This document shows positions 1 through 10,760 of a stretch of 64,000 nucleotides of DNA, one piece after another (within the stretch, counting starts at the first letter, position 1; each line of letters starts with the position of its first letter). Made by a program: the position numbers and the translations under genes. Under the pieces are notes generated by a model. It had not been told where the DNA came from, made no database searches, and saw nothing but the letters and a program-made list of their open reading frames with translations. This DNA is from Warburgia ugandensis (taxonomy: Eukaryota > Streptophyta > Magnoliopsida > Canellales > Canellaceae), in assembly GCA_035236585.1 (NCBI GenBank), contig CP141137.1:45840057-45904056 (forward strand), given 5' to 3'.

Positions 1-1
1 T

Positions 2-468
2 ATGGCCATAATCCATATGAGAATAGGATCAATATGGGAGAAAATATCACAAATTAAGAAAAAGTGGGAGTTTCCATGGTGTATCAGAGGCGATTTGAAT
101 GTTACGAGATGGTCTTTTGAGCAAAGTTCAAGTGAAGCATGTTCTACCGATGTGGAGGATTTCAGCTCTTTCATTGGGAAGCATGATTTGGTTGAACTTT
201 CAAATGTCAGGAGACTTTTTACATGGTCCAACAATCAAACTCCAATTCTAGCAAGAATTGATTTTTTTCTCATGTGCCTGAATTGGATCAAATTTTATTC
301 TCAAGTGAAGCAATTTTGGCTAAAGAAGATAACATCAGACCATTGGCCTATTTCTTTAGAAGTACCTAAATTATCACGGGGCCCTAAGCCTTTTATATTT
401 TCATAGGAATGGTTGAGGGAAAAAAACTTTGACGAACTCATTCATGGCTGGTGGAATGAGATTCATGT
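2..468 (+). pseudogene. LINE (L1-type) endonuclease-domain fragment
   Basis: The reading frame has the motifs of the C-terminal half of a plant LINE ORF2 apurinic-type endonuclease. They are RGDLN near residue 30 (the GDFN site), TWSN near residue 75, RIDFFL near residue 86 and SDHWPIS near residue 113, whose SDH is the catalytic end motif. A TAG at 404-406 stops the frame, but the same frame goes on with LINE-like residues (EWLREKNFDELI) to about 468. There a TRIM-like LTR starting TGTAATAG breaks it. The 5' part lies outside the window and no reverse transcriptase follows, so this is a dead fragment. The family assignment is firm; the subfamily is not determined. Confidence 0.75.
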
Positions 469-1005
469 TGTAATAGCCAGAGGGTCCCACACACAATAAT
501 ATTGTCCACTTTAGAGACTGGGGCCCATATCACCCAGCCCCCGCACGGCTTTATTCTTCCCTTGTGGAAAAAGGCCTTGTTGCATGTAAAGTTCTCCTAA
601 CTCTTATCACTAGCCCAGTAACTTTCCCTTTAGCAATGTGGGACTAACTCTCAGATCTGTCAGGCACCACTTAACAACTGTCTTACCTCAGTCAAGGAAT
701 ATGTATCCTCGCGTGTTGCACCTACACGTACCTGGAAACCACGTGCCGATCAGCCCACACTAGGTCAAGGGTTGGCTTTGATACCAGTGTAATAGCCCGA
801 GGGCCCCACAGACAACAATATTGTCTGCTTTGGAGACTGGGGCCCATATCACGTAGCCCTCGTACGGATTTGTTCTTCACTTGCGAGAAAAGGCCTTGTT
901 GCATGTAAAGCCCTCCTAACTCTTATCAACAGCCCAGTAACTTTCCCCCTAGTGATGTGGGACTAACTCTAGGCGCCACTTAACAGCAATCATGTGAAGC
1001 CCTAG
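469..1005 (-). mobile_element. TRIM-like LTR retroelement fragment, two LTR copies
   Basis: Two related stretches of about 215 bp start TGTAATAGCC at 469 and 788 and can be aligned over most of their length. Directly before the second copy, 774-786 reads as the complement of an initiator-Met tRNA primer-binding site (TGGTATCAAAGCC on the minus strand). The 788 copy is therefore a 5' LTR on the minus strand and the 469 copy the matching 3' LTR. Only about 100 bp of internal DNA lies between them, with no coding capacity, which fits a terminal-repeat retrotransposon in miniature. The right boundary is approximate. Confidence 0.55.
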
Positions 1006-1038
1006 GCTGGTAGACTTTTAAGCTGGAGTGGAGAATAG

Positions 1039-1364
1039 AGAGTTAGTCCCACATTGCCTGGGGAGAGGAAACTAAACTGTTTATAAGAGTTCGGGGAACT
1101 CTAATGGTCATAACGCATCCCGAGGGGTGAAGCCCCAAAGGGGTGAGGGACCTAAGGGAACAAAACCTTGAGGAGTAAAGCCCAAGATGGGTGAGGGACT
1201 CAAAGAGGACAATATTGTATCTGCTGTGCACTCTACCCATGGAACAATGCATTTTTCCAAGGAAACTGGGGAAGAACAAAAACCGTGAGGGGTGTATGGG
1301 GCCCCCAAAGTGGCCAATGTTGTGACTGTTGGAACCCTGGGGTGTTACAAATGGTATTAAAGCC
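1039..1364 (+). mobile_element. TRIM-like LTR end with primer-binding site, opposite orientation
   Basis: The stretch runs from AGAGTTAGTCCCACAT to a terminus GGTGTTACA at 1349. TGGTATTAAAGCC (1352-1364) follows, a near match to the initiator-Met primer-binding site read on the plus strand. Its ordered landmarks (AGTTAGTCCCACA, GAAGAACAAA, CCGTGAGGG, GGGGCCCC, terminal TTACA) occur in the same order on the minus strand of the 788-1005 LTR. It is therefore a diverged member of the same family facing the other way. The left edge is approximate. Confidence 0.5.
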
Positions 1365-1464
1365 AGCTCCCCCCGTGGTGTGGTGGCTAGCCGAACTCGG
1401 GCGCCTAGTCGTGGCTATCACGCAGGGACGCGTGTTCCCTAAGGGGTGAAGATGTAAAGCTTGG
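1365..1464. other. Flank of the Athila-like insertion
   Basis: A short leftover between the TRIM-like primer-binding site and the left LTR of the Athila-like element. The last five bases, CTTGG (1460-1464), form the left target-site duplication. Nothing else is recognised here. Confidence 0.5.
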
Positions 1465-2184
1465 TGTTAATTGTTTAACCACAAGTGCACAGGCTATTGT
1501 AGTGTAGCTTATGCAAGTACGGGTCGATCCCACGAGGACTTGATTTAAAATGATGGAGTTTTAAATAAAATTCAATTAATAAAAGAACAAAAATAAAGAG
1601 TACACCAGAAATAAACTAACACTAAAATAAAATCTAAATTTATTCAATTGTTGCAATTTATGCAATTATTTATTCAAAAGAAAACAGAAAATAAAACTAA
1701 ATAAGAAGTCCTAGATAAGCCTGTCCCTGGGTAGTCAAAATGTGGATAAGGTAAAACTAGGATATTCAGGGACACAGATGGTATTAAAATGAGGGAATCA
1801 TATGGTATTTCAGACAAAGGGCAGAGTTGGAATTACTGAGATCTGCGAGGGGCAGAGTTGGAATTTTGTCTAAATTCTGGTTTTAATCGAAAACCAGATG
1901 AAAACCTGTTGAGGAGAAAACCAGAGAAGGGGGAAGAAGGAAGAAGGGAGAAGAGGAGAAGGAGGGAAGAAGAGAGGAAAAGGAGGAGGAAAGGAGGGCG
2001 TGGGAGTGGAAAACCCGACTTGGGTTTCCTTCCCTAGGACGTCCAGTGACGTAGAGGAAGACCGCCGTAGATGGGGATTTGGGGAGCTCGGGCAATCTGG
2101 CCAGTGAAGGATGTCTGGGATTCACCTGCATTGCTTCTGAGCAGCTGGTAATTTGAGAAGAAGGAAATAGAAGAAAAGGAGGGA

Positions 2185-2269
<85 letters not shown>

Positions 2270-3310
2270 CCAAGCCATCTTGGTGTGTCATGCACCAATG
2301 GCCGGTCAATGGAAAAACAAGAGTGAGAGAGCTGGGAGAGTAAGAGAAAGAGAGAGCTACGGGTTGCGGAGGATATGGGAAAGAGAAAATAGAGAGGGAG
2401 AGAGAGATGCGTGAAAGAGAGTAGAAGAGGTTAAGGATTAGGGGATAGGAAAAGAATTGAGAGGGGGAAAGGAGTAGTCCTACCCTTCCTCCGATTCCAC
2501 CCAGGTTGAGAAGGAGAGATGAGAGAATGCAAAGAAGGAGAATCGCCCAGCCTAACAAGAGAGAAACTATAGAGTAGATGAGAAGAGAGTGGGGAGAAGT
2601 AGGGAGAGAGTGCCAGGCTAGCTACCACGGGCCTGCCTGGGAGGTCTGCCATGCTGAGAGTAGAAGGAGCCGGCCAACGAGATGGAAAAATGAGAGTGTA
2701 GAGAGGAGAGAGTGGAGAGACGAAGGCAGAATGGGAAGAGGTCCCCCAGCCAGGGAGGTGAAGCCCCTTGAAGAATGGAGAGAAGGGTATATGAAGAAAG
2801 AGAGAAAAAGAGACGTGAATGAGATGGAGAGAGAGACGTGTAGGAGAGAGGGGGATAAGAGAGAAAGAGAGAAAAGAGAGGAGAAAGATAAGAGAAAAGA
2901 AAGAGAAGATAGAGGGGAAAAAGAGATAAGAGAGATAGTGGGGTCCACTATCTTACTAGTCCTGCTAAAACTCTAGCTTCAACTTTGTACTGTCCTAAGA
3001 CTCTTTAAAGTCTTCTTTTTCCATGAAACTTCATCATCCTCATCTAATATCCTTGATTCGATTTGGAGCGTCCACGCCTGAGTCGATTAATTTGCAATGC
3101 ACAGGACCCAATTAGAATCATCTAAACCATTCAGTATTCCTTTGATTAGCTTTAATGATCATCTGACTACTAAATGTTTCAATTCAATGGTTGATGGCCA
3201 ATTAAAGCTAAAATAAAATATTTTATGTAAAGTCTTGAAATTAATGGCCTAGATGCTCTAATTGAACACTAAATTAGGGGTATTTTGACCAAAATTGAAC
3301 ATTTAACCCA
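1465..3310 (-). repeat. 3' LTR of the Athila-like element
   Basis: Nearly collinear with 9917-11850. On the plus strand it begins TGTTAATTGTTTAAC and ends near TTTAACCCA. The middle is a purine-rich domain (GA-rich on plus) with a long GA microsatellite. Long open frames on both strands (serine/leucine or arginine/glutamate rich) are produced by that composition and are not genes. Confidence 0.8.
2190..2266. repeat. (GA)n microsatellite in LTR
   Basis: An uninterrupted GA dinucleotide run of about 38 units inside the LTR. The same run sits at 8544-8609 and 10675-10756 in the other LTR copies, with a different length in each. Confidence 0.95.
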
Positions 3311-5038
3311 CTCCCTAACCAGCATTTTGCTAGTCCCTAGCAAAAGATGCAAAAAAAATCAACTCAAATTTTTTTATTTTTCAGGTCATCTCCTTTTTTT
3401 CTTAGAGAATTATCTTCAATAAATCTATCAACTTTAGCAAACTAATAAAGATGACTGAAGAATTCAAAACCCTACCCATATGCTAAAAATATTCCACTTG
3501 AGCTCATATCTCAGAGTGAGTATGTGCATATGCAGTCTACACATAGAATAATTTTTGTCTCTAAGTAGACTTCTAACTTTTGAAGTCCATCTGAAATATG
3601 TTTTGACCTCAATTCTGACTAATGATATACGCTCAGAAATAAGGTCTCTCTGATAGAGGGTTCAAACCATATCTCTCTTTTAATTATGTGAGAAGAGTCA
3701 ATAAAAGCAAATTTAGCTCACATATACTCATGAAGAACGGGAGTTACTAAGGAATTTAATTGTTTTGATCCCTTTGGAATGGATGCTATTACCTTTGAAT
3801 ATCTAAAAATATCACTCTTTTAAATCCTATCCATTCATTTTTTCATCAAGACTATATTTCTCCTAGAATCAATAGGTCTTTAACTGGGACGAAACATAGG
3901 CTTAGGACAGGGTACCAAAGAAAAGGTAAAAGGGTATTCAAAGCTTCTTCAAAAAATAAGTAGAGGTCTTCTACTAGAGTTGACAATTCTTCTTTTCTTT
4001 GATAAATATTTCCTTTTCTATTTCTTCGCATTCTTTAGACTTTTTTTTTTCCAGACTCTTACTTTATATTTCAGTACTTTTGACTCACTTTGAAGAATAT
4101 TTCTTTTCTTCATATCCACTTTTCTACTTTCATTGCAACTAAAAGATATTCTTTCATTCATCTCTAACTTATTTTTCAAAGAAAATAGGTAATGGATAAT
4201 TTATACTGGGTTAATATGGGTAAAGGGTAATTTGGGTGACAAAAGAAAATGCTTTATATAAAAGGCTCAAGTTGGCTAACTAGTAGTGAAAATACTTCTG
4301 GGTAGGCTTTATGTCTCTAGGTTTACAACATGGATGGCCTAAATCATTTTCTATGTTTCCTATAATCCATCAAATTCAATGAATTTTTAGAATTTTAAAG
4401 GTAGTATTCTAATTATTTAGGTAATTAGCCAAATTTAAGATTTTGGGATCAATTTTCTTTAAGCACGCTGAAGAAAATTAGGAACATTTATAACCTCTCA
4501 AAAAGGATGAATGGCTCCAAAACTCACTTAGGTTATATGACTTTACTGAATTTTTTCAGAATTTCTAAGTTATAGCCACTTATCAATTTAGTTTATCTAT
4601 ATGCAAGTGCATGTATAGATGTGATCTAAGATTTTGCTTTCATGGAATACTTTAAAAAATAAGTAAAATGATGAATTAATCATATTCAATTCCATTAATA
4701 AGATAAAGTTATCCAGATTATACTTCAGAAAATCCAATTCTCATCATAGTATAGGAAATGACCTAAAAATTTTCATTTTTTCAAAAAAAAAATTTTTAAT
4801 CAAGGAAAGCACCTAAAAAACCTAAAAAAACTAGAATTTGATAGAATTCTACACCCCCCAACCTGAAAAAAACATTGTCCTCAATGTTTAAAAATAGGAT
4901 GATGATAATGCATTGAGAAATGCAAAAAAACTTCAGAGATATAGAAAAAAATTTGAAAAAGAAAAAGAAGAAAGTAAAAACTAAGCTACATACTTTACTT
5001 TTCAGATGAAAATTTTTAGAGGAAAAATATTACTGAGT
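3311..5038 (-). other. Long 3' non-coding region of the Athila-like element
   Basis: AT-rich DNA between gag and the 3' LTR in which no gene is seen. Read on the minus strand it contains two hairpin plus purine-tract modules. The first is the CATTG/CAATG stem at 4873-4886 followed by the GGTTGGGGGG tract (complement 4854-4864). The second is the 9-bp stem at 3325-3345 followed by GGTTAGGGAG beside the LTR (complement 3311-3320). About 3490-4900 is clearly related to 62100-63440. Regions of this kind downstream of pol are usual for Athila/Tat-type elements. Confidence 0.65.
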
Positions 5039-5692
5039 TCAAAATTTCCCTGGGTCCCATACGAAATGAGTTGGATGAGCCTTTGAAAAGGAATGATGAA
5101 TAAATTTATCTTGCAATTTAAAAATTTTCATTTTATCACAGGGCAAGATAAATTTATCTTCAAGCTGCTTCTCAAAATTAGAGACAATTGTGGGAGTTCG
5201 ATGTAGCCTTTTTGGAAATGGAGCAAGTATGTCATATTGATCAGTGGGTGTGACATTTTCCTGATCAATAAATGCATCTCTTGTTTTGACAAGTTTCGAT
5301 ACTATTTCAGCCTTTTTAGGACCAAATTGCTCAATTATGTTACCATTATGAATAATGGTAGCTGCCTTTATTTGTTCCATGTCTGAAAATGAAGAATTAA
5401 TCTCGTTTCCTACATCCATATCATCAAGATATTCATTTGGTGGGATATGACATTCCTCTTTATTAATGGTCTATAGCATTTGAGACATCATGTTTTTCAA
5501 TGCAATCATGGAATTTGTATTCTCCTTTAATTGGGCTTTAATTTGAGCAATTTTCTTCTCTTGGTATTGCATGACTAGATGAAAATTACTCCACTTTCCT
5601 CTTATGTGGAGGAAGGTAAGGTATAGGAATAAGTGGTCCTTGTTTTTGGTAATAAGGTTGGTGTTGGGCTTTCTGCGAAGCACTGTATTCAT
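5039..5692 (-). pseudogene. Decayed coding stretch downstream of gag
   Basis: Two short open pieces on the minus strand (5471-5692 and 5039-5419) lie behind gag in broken frames. The first is rich in Lys, Gln and Asn (for example EKKIAQIKAQLKEN), as is common for the part of Athila-type gag behind the zinc knuckle. The second holds acidic and hydrophobic residues, including APFPKRL. APFP-type segments occur between gag and protease in Athila elements, but the protease active site is absent. Probably the end of a former gag-pol frame; function lost. Confidence 0.5.
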
Positions 5693-5768
5693 TTGTGACA
5701 GTAGAATGATTACTCAAGTTGGAACTATATGTCTCTAAAGGGAAAAAATGTTGCTCATAAGAATGTGT

Positions 5769-6914
5769 CTATTCATTATCAATGGGACATTCCTGAGTGA
5801 AGTGTGTATTACTTTCACAAATATCACACACCTGTTCAACTTTCTTAAAGGGACATTTTTCCATTTCCATGGCCTCAACTGTTCTATCTAAAGATGCTAT
5901 TTTCATATCATACTTTTTAGTTGTAGCATATATTTCTCCCCTAGAGGATGTGGTGGTGGATTTAGGCTTGTTTGAGAAACCTACTTTTTCTAAATCAACC
6001 CAAGTTTGTGCACTCTTTGCCAACCATTCCAAATACTCTTGCGCCTCTTCAGGTTGTTTGTTTAAGAAATTACCATTACACATCATTTCAACAAACTGAC
6101 GCATATCATATTTAAGTCCTTCATAAAAGAAGCTAATTATATGCCAAAGTTCGTATCCATGATGTGGACAAGTTAACAATAATTCCTTAAATCTTTCCCA
6201 ACATTGATAGAAAGTTTCATTATTCATCTGGGTAAAATTCATTATATTTCGACAGAGAGCATTTGTCTTATGTCTAGGAAAGAACTTATTCAAGAACTTC
6301 TTAGTTATTTCTTCCCATGATTGTATGGAACCTGATGGCAGTGAATGAAACCACATCTTAGCTTTTTCTTTTAAGGAAAAAGAAAATAGTTTGAGTCTTA
6401 CCATATCTAATTTGATGTTTTGCGTATGTCGAGTCATGCACACTTCATCGAATTCTTTTAAATGCATGTAAGGATTCTCACTATCCAACTCATAAAATTT
6501 GGGAAGTAAATGAATTACTCCCACCTTTAATTCAATCATACCATCATTTGGAGGTAAAAGTATACATGAAAGTGTGCTGGTATAATTAGGTTGCAAATAG
6601 TCTCTTAGTGTCTTCCCACAAGAATTTTGGTTATGCCAATTATTCTCATGTGTTTTATGTTGGTCCTTTCTCCTATTTCCATGTGGTTGAGAATGATTTC
6701 TCCATTGACGTATATCATCATTAAATAGAGGTGGAGGATCATAAGCATTAAAGAGAGGATTGCTCGTCCATGAGGAAACATCATAATTATCAAAGATGAA
6801 AGGTGGTTCATCATCATTAAAGAGTGGATTATTTCTCCATGGAGAAATATCTTCTTTATTAATGGGGTGTAAATTACTCTTTTGATCAATGTTTAAATTA
6901 TTCATTAGGTGCAA
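5769..6914 (-). CDS. Retrotransposon gag protein (Athila-like)
   Basis: 381 codons on the minus strand, beginning at the ATG complement at 6912-6914. Residues 1-95 hold an acidic, proline-rich leader with repeated NPLF/W-R-N motifs. Residues about 130-300 match the retrotransposon gag (capsid) domain, with PYMHLKEFDEVC, KAKMWFHSLP, SWEEITKKFLNKFFP and a typical ERFKELLLTCPHHG. Residues 363-376 (CDICESNTHFTQEC) form a perfect CCHC zinc knuckle, which in this family packages the RNA. The frame is intact, unlike everything downstream, so a capsid-like product is conceivable. No pol follows. The neighbours are the element's 5' leader at 6915-7707 and the broken frames at 5039-5692. Confidence 0.8.
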   Translation of the reverse strand: MHLMNNLNIDQKSNLHPINKEDISPWRNNPLFNDDEPPFIFDNYDVSSWTSNPLFNAYDPPPLFNDDIRQWRNHSQPHGNRRKDQHKTHENNWHNQNSCGKTLRDYLQPNYTSTLSCILLPPNDGMIELKVGVIHLLPKFYELDSENPYMHLKEFDEVCMTRHTQNIKLDMVRLKLFSFSLKEKAKMWFHSLPSGSIQSWEEITKKFLNKFFPRHKTNALCRNIMNFTQMNNETFYQCWERFKELLLTCPHHGYELWHIISFFYEGLKYDMRQFVEMMCNGNFLNKQPEEAQEYLEWLAKSAQTWVDLEKVGFSNKPKSTTTSSRGEIYATTKKYDMKIASLDRTVEAMEMEKCPFKKVEQVCDICESNTHFTQECPIDNE

Positions 6915-7707
6915 CTGATCATGTCTTCTCTTTTCTTTTTCTTTTTCTTTTTTTTTTAAAGACTATCCTAAATGCCTAGAGTGATGCACAATCAAGGACA
7001 CAATCAAACAATCCCTTAAGGCTAACAAGCACATATAGTTTGATTTTCTTTATTTTCTGTGGGGACAATGCTTTTAATTAGTCTAATCTAATGCTCCCAC
7101 TCTCTTTAGGAGTTGACTACTACTTACCAGTTAGGTTCTAACCAAAGCAGTTAATACAATCGTTGTGTAAGGAGGCGTTTAGACCTCACAAATGTCAACA
7201 GGAGGTGGGGGAAGAGTGGGGCTCTATTAGACAACCCCTAATAACCACAGTGACCAAAAGCCACTGGAGTGACAGTAAATCGTGTCCTATTAAGAGGGTC
7301 TTATGAGCATGTGATGACCCTATAGGTCTCTTCTAATTGGTTTTAATTTAATGTCAATGATGGGGTTGCACGTATGAGGTATTATCCTAGGTGGGCCAAG
7401 GAATGGTGATGAAATCCACCCTTGATATTGTGGGGTTGAATGCCCTTACTAATTAATTTCCATACACCATGGTAATTCGATCAACATATGATCCACCTTA
7501 AAGCGTTAGACGTGTCCTAAAATGCAATTGAAAGCAATAAACTAATGCAAAATCCTAAAATGCAACAATTATAACAGATGTTTTCTATATGAGTTACACT
7601 ACCAAACAATGCAAATTATTCTAAAAGCGAATCCTAATCTAAAAAATAAATGGGTGAGAAGACATACAGTGAGGTTTCTGATGAAGATCAAGTGTGAGCC
7701 ACCTTAT
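6915..7707. other. 5' leader of the Athila-like element, part
   Basis: Non-coding DNA between gag and the duplicated segment. No gene, RNA or repeat is recognised apart from a T-rich run at about 6938-6958. Confidence 0.5.
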
Positions 7708-8541
7708 CCCACACTTGCCTTGTATTATTACAACCCTTTAAAAATTAAAAATAAAAATAAAAATTACAAAGGGTCCTCACTACAAGATTCACTCAAAAAA
7801 TTCCCAATATAAGAAAACAAGAGAAATCTATCTAATGTATGATGCTCCACTCCAATTTCTTGAAAAAGAAAAATAATAATTAGTACCAAATTCAATTAAT
7901 AAAAGAATAAAAATAAAGAGTACACCAGAAATAAACTAACACTAAAATAAAATCTAGGTTTATTCAACTGTTGCAATTTACACAATTATTTATTCAAAAG
8001 AAAATAAAAAATAAAACTAAATTAGCAGTCCTAGATAAGCCTATCCCTGGATAGTCAAAATGTGGATAAGGTAAAACCAGGATATTCACGGATACATATG
8101 GTATTAAAATGAGGGATTCAGATGGTATTTCAAACAAAGGACAGAGTTGGAATTACTGAGATCTGTCAGGGGTAGAGTTGGAATTTCATCTGAATTCTGG
8201 TTTTAATCGAAAACCAAATGAAAACCTGTTGAGGAGAAAACCGGAGAAGGGGGAAGAAGGAAGAAGGAAGAAGGGAGAAGGGAGAAGAAGAGGAGGGAAG
8301 AAGAGAGGAAAAGGAGGGCGCGGGAGTGGAAAACCCAACTTGGGTTTCCTTCCCTAGGACGTCCGGTGATGCAGAGGAAGACCACCGCAGATGGGGATTT
8401 GGGGAGCTCTGGCAATCCAGCCAGTGAAGGATGTCTGGGATTCGCCTGCGATGCTTCTGAGCAGCTGGTAATTTGAGAAGAAGGAAATAGAAGAAAAGGA
8501 GGGAGGAGAAGAGAGGACTGGGATGGAAAGAGAAGAATGAG

Positions 8542-8614
<73 letters not shown>

Positions 8615-9547
8615 AAGGAGAGGGAGAAAAGGCCAAGCCTGCTTGGTGTGTCACGCACCAATGGCCGGCCAGTGGAAAAACAAGAGTGAGAGAGCTGGGA
8701 GAGTAAGAGAAAGAGAGAGCTACGGGTTGAGGAGGATATGGGAAAGAGAAAATAGAGAGGGAGAGAAAGATGCATGAAAGAGAGGAGAAGAGGTTAAGGA
8801 TTAGGGGATAGGGGATAGGAAAAGAATTGAGAGGGGGAAAGGAGTAGTCTTGCCCTTCCTCCGATTCCACCCAGGTTGAGAACGAGAGATGAGAGAATGC
8901 AGAGGAGGAGAATTGCCCAGCCTAACAAGAGAGAAACTAGAGAGTAGATGAGAAGAGAGTGGCAAGAAGTAGGGAGAGAGTGTCAGGCCAGCCACCACGG
9001 GCTTGCCTAGGAGGTCTGTGAGGCTTAGAGTAGAAGGAGCGAGCCAAGGAGATGGAAAAACGAGAGTGTAGAGAGGAGAGAATGGAGAGTGGAGAGTGGA
9101 GAGAAGAAGGGAGAAGGCACAATGGGAAGAGGTCCCCTAGCTAGGGAGGTGAAGCCCCTTGGAGAATGGAGAGAAGGGTATATGAAGAAAGAGAGAAAAA
9201 GAGACATGAACGAGATGGAGAGAGAGACGTGTAGGAGAGAGGGGGATAAGAGGGAAAGAGAGAAAGAGAGGGGAAGGATAAGAGAAAAGATAGAGAAGAT
9301 AGAGGAAAAAAAGAGATAAGAGAGAGAGTGGGGTCCACTAGCTTCCTGGTCTTGCTAGAACTATGGCTTCAACTTTGTCCTGCCTTAGGACTGTTCGAAT
9401 TCTTCTTTTTCCATAAAACTTCATCATTCTCATCTAATATCCTTGATTCGATCTGGAGTGCCCACACCTGATTCAATTAATCTGTAATGCACAAGACCTA
9501 ATTAGAATCATCTGAATCATTCAGTATTCCTTTGATTAGCTTTAATG
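7708..9547 (-). repeat. Tandem-duplicated leader plus partial LTR
   Basis: 7708-7893 is almost identical to 9548-9733 (element leader). The following 7893-9547 is almost identical to LTR positions about 10020-11699. The join at 7893 occurs at a shared AAATTCA, and the right end (GCTTTAATG) joins straight back to the leader at 9548. This is a copy of 9548-11699 that has lost about 280 bp including the primer-binding site and the LTR terminus. The open frames here are shadows of the GA-rich LTR. Confidence 0.8.
8544..8609. repeat. (GA)n microsatellite in the partial LTR copy
   Basis: GA dinucleotide run, the shortest of the three LTR copies of this tract. Confidence 0.95.
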
Positions 9548-9892
9548 TCCCACACTTGCCTTGTATTATTACAACCCTTTAAAAATTAAAAATAAAAATA
9601 AAAATTACAAAGGGTCGTCACTACAAGATTCACTCAAAAAATTCCCAATATAAGAAAACAAGAGAAATCTATCTAATGGATGATGCTCCACTCCAATTTC
9701 TTGGAAAAGAAAAATAATAATTAGTACCAAATTCAGGAAATAAAGTGGTTATGCACTAAAAAAACTTAAAGATGCACCTAAAAATGCCTAAAATGTTAAA
9801 AGAATAGAATTCCTAAAAAAATTTTGGAATTTTTTGATTTTTTTCTAATTTTTTGATTTTTTAATTAAATTTTATAAAAACTCCATTGCAAG

Positions 9893-9910
9893 TCCCCTGC
9901 AACGGTGCCA
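9893..9910 (-). other. Primer-binding site of the Athila-like element
   Basis: On the minus strand the 18 bases read TGGCACCGTTGCAGGGGA, the TGGCGCCGTTGCCGGGGA-type site found in many Athila/Tat elements. It lies six bases from the LTR end at 9917, which fixes the orientation of the whole element as minus. Confidence 0.85.
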
Positions 9911-9916
9911 AAAACT

Positions 9917-10673
9917 TGTTGATTGTTTAACAGCAAGTGCACGGGCTATTGTAGTGTAGCTTATGCAAGTATGAGTCAATCCCACGAGGACTTGATTTAA
10001 AATGATGGAGTTTTAAATAAAATTCAATTAATAAAAGAATAAAAATAAAGAGTACACCAGAAATAAACTAACACTAAAATAAAATCTAGGTTTATTCAAC
10101 TGTTGCAATTTACACAATTATTTATTCAAAAGAAAATAAAAAATAAAACTAAATTAGCAGTCCAAGATAAGCCTATCCCTGGATAGTCAAAATGTGGATA
10201 AGGTAAAACCAGGATATTCACGGATACATATGGTATTAAAATGAGGGATTCAGATGGTATTTCAAACAAAGGACAGAGTTGGAATTACTGAGATCTGCCA
10301 GGGGTAGAGTTGGAATTTCATTTGAATTCTGGTTTTAATCGAAAACCAAATGAAAACCTGTTGAGGAGAAAACCGAAGAAGGGGGAAGAAGGAAGAAGGA
10401 AGAAGGGAGAAGGGAGAAGAAGAGGAGGGAAGAAGAGAGGAAAAGGAGGGCGCGGGAGTGGAAAACCCGACTTGGGTTTCCTTCCCTAGGACGTCCGGTG
10501 ACGCAGAGGAAGACCGCCGCAGATGGGGATTTGGGGAGCTCTGGCAATCCAGCCAGTGAAGGATGTCTGGGATTCGCCTGCGATGCTTCTGAGCAGCTGG
10601 TAATTTGAGAAGAAGGAAATAGAAGAAAAGGAGGGAGGAGAAGAGAGGACTGGGATGGAAAGAGAAGAATGAG

Positions 10674-10760
<87 letters not shown>

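Noticed and set aside
1883..2976. Long Ser/Leu and Arg/Glu rich frames in the LTRs (also 8166-9338, 10262-11623 and 60587-61270)
   Set aside because: They come from GA/CT-rich composition and microsatellites. They overlap in several frames on both strands and lie in LTRs.
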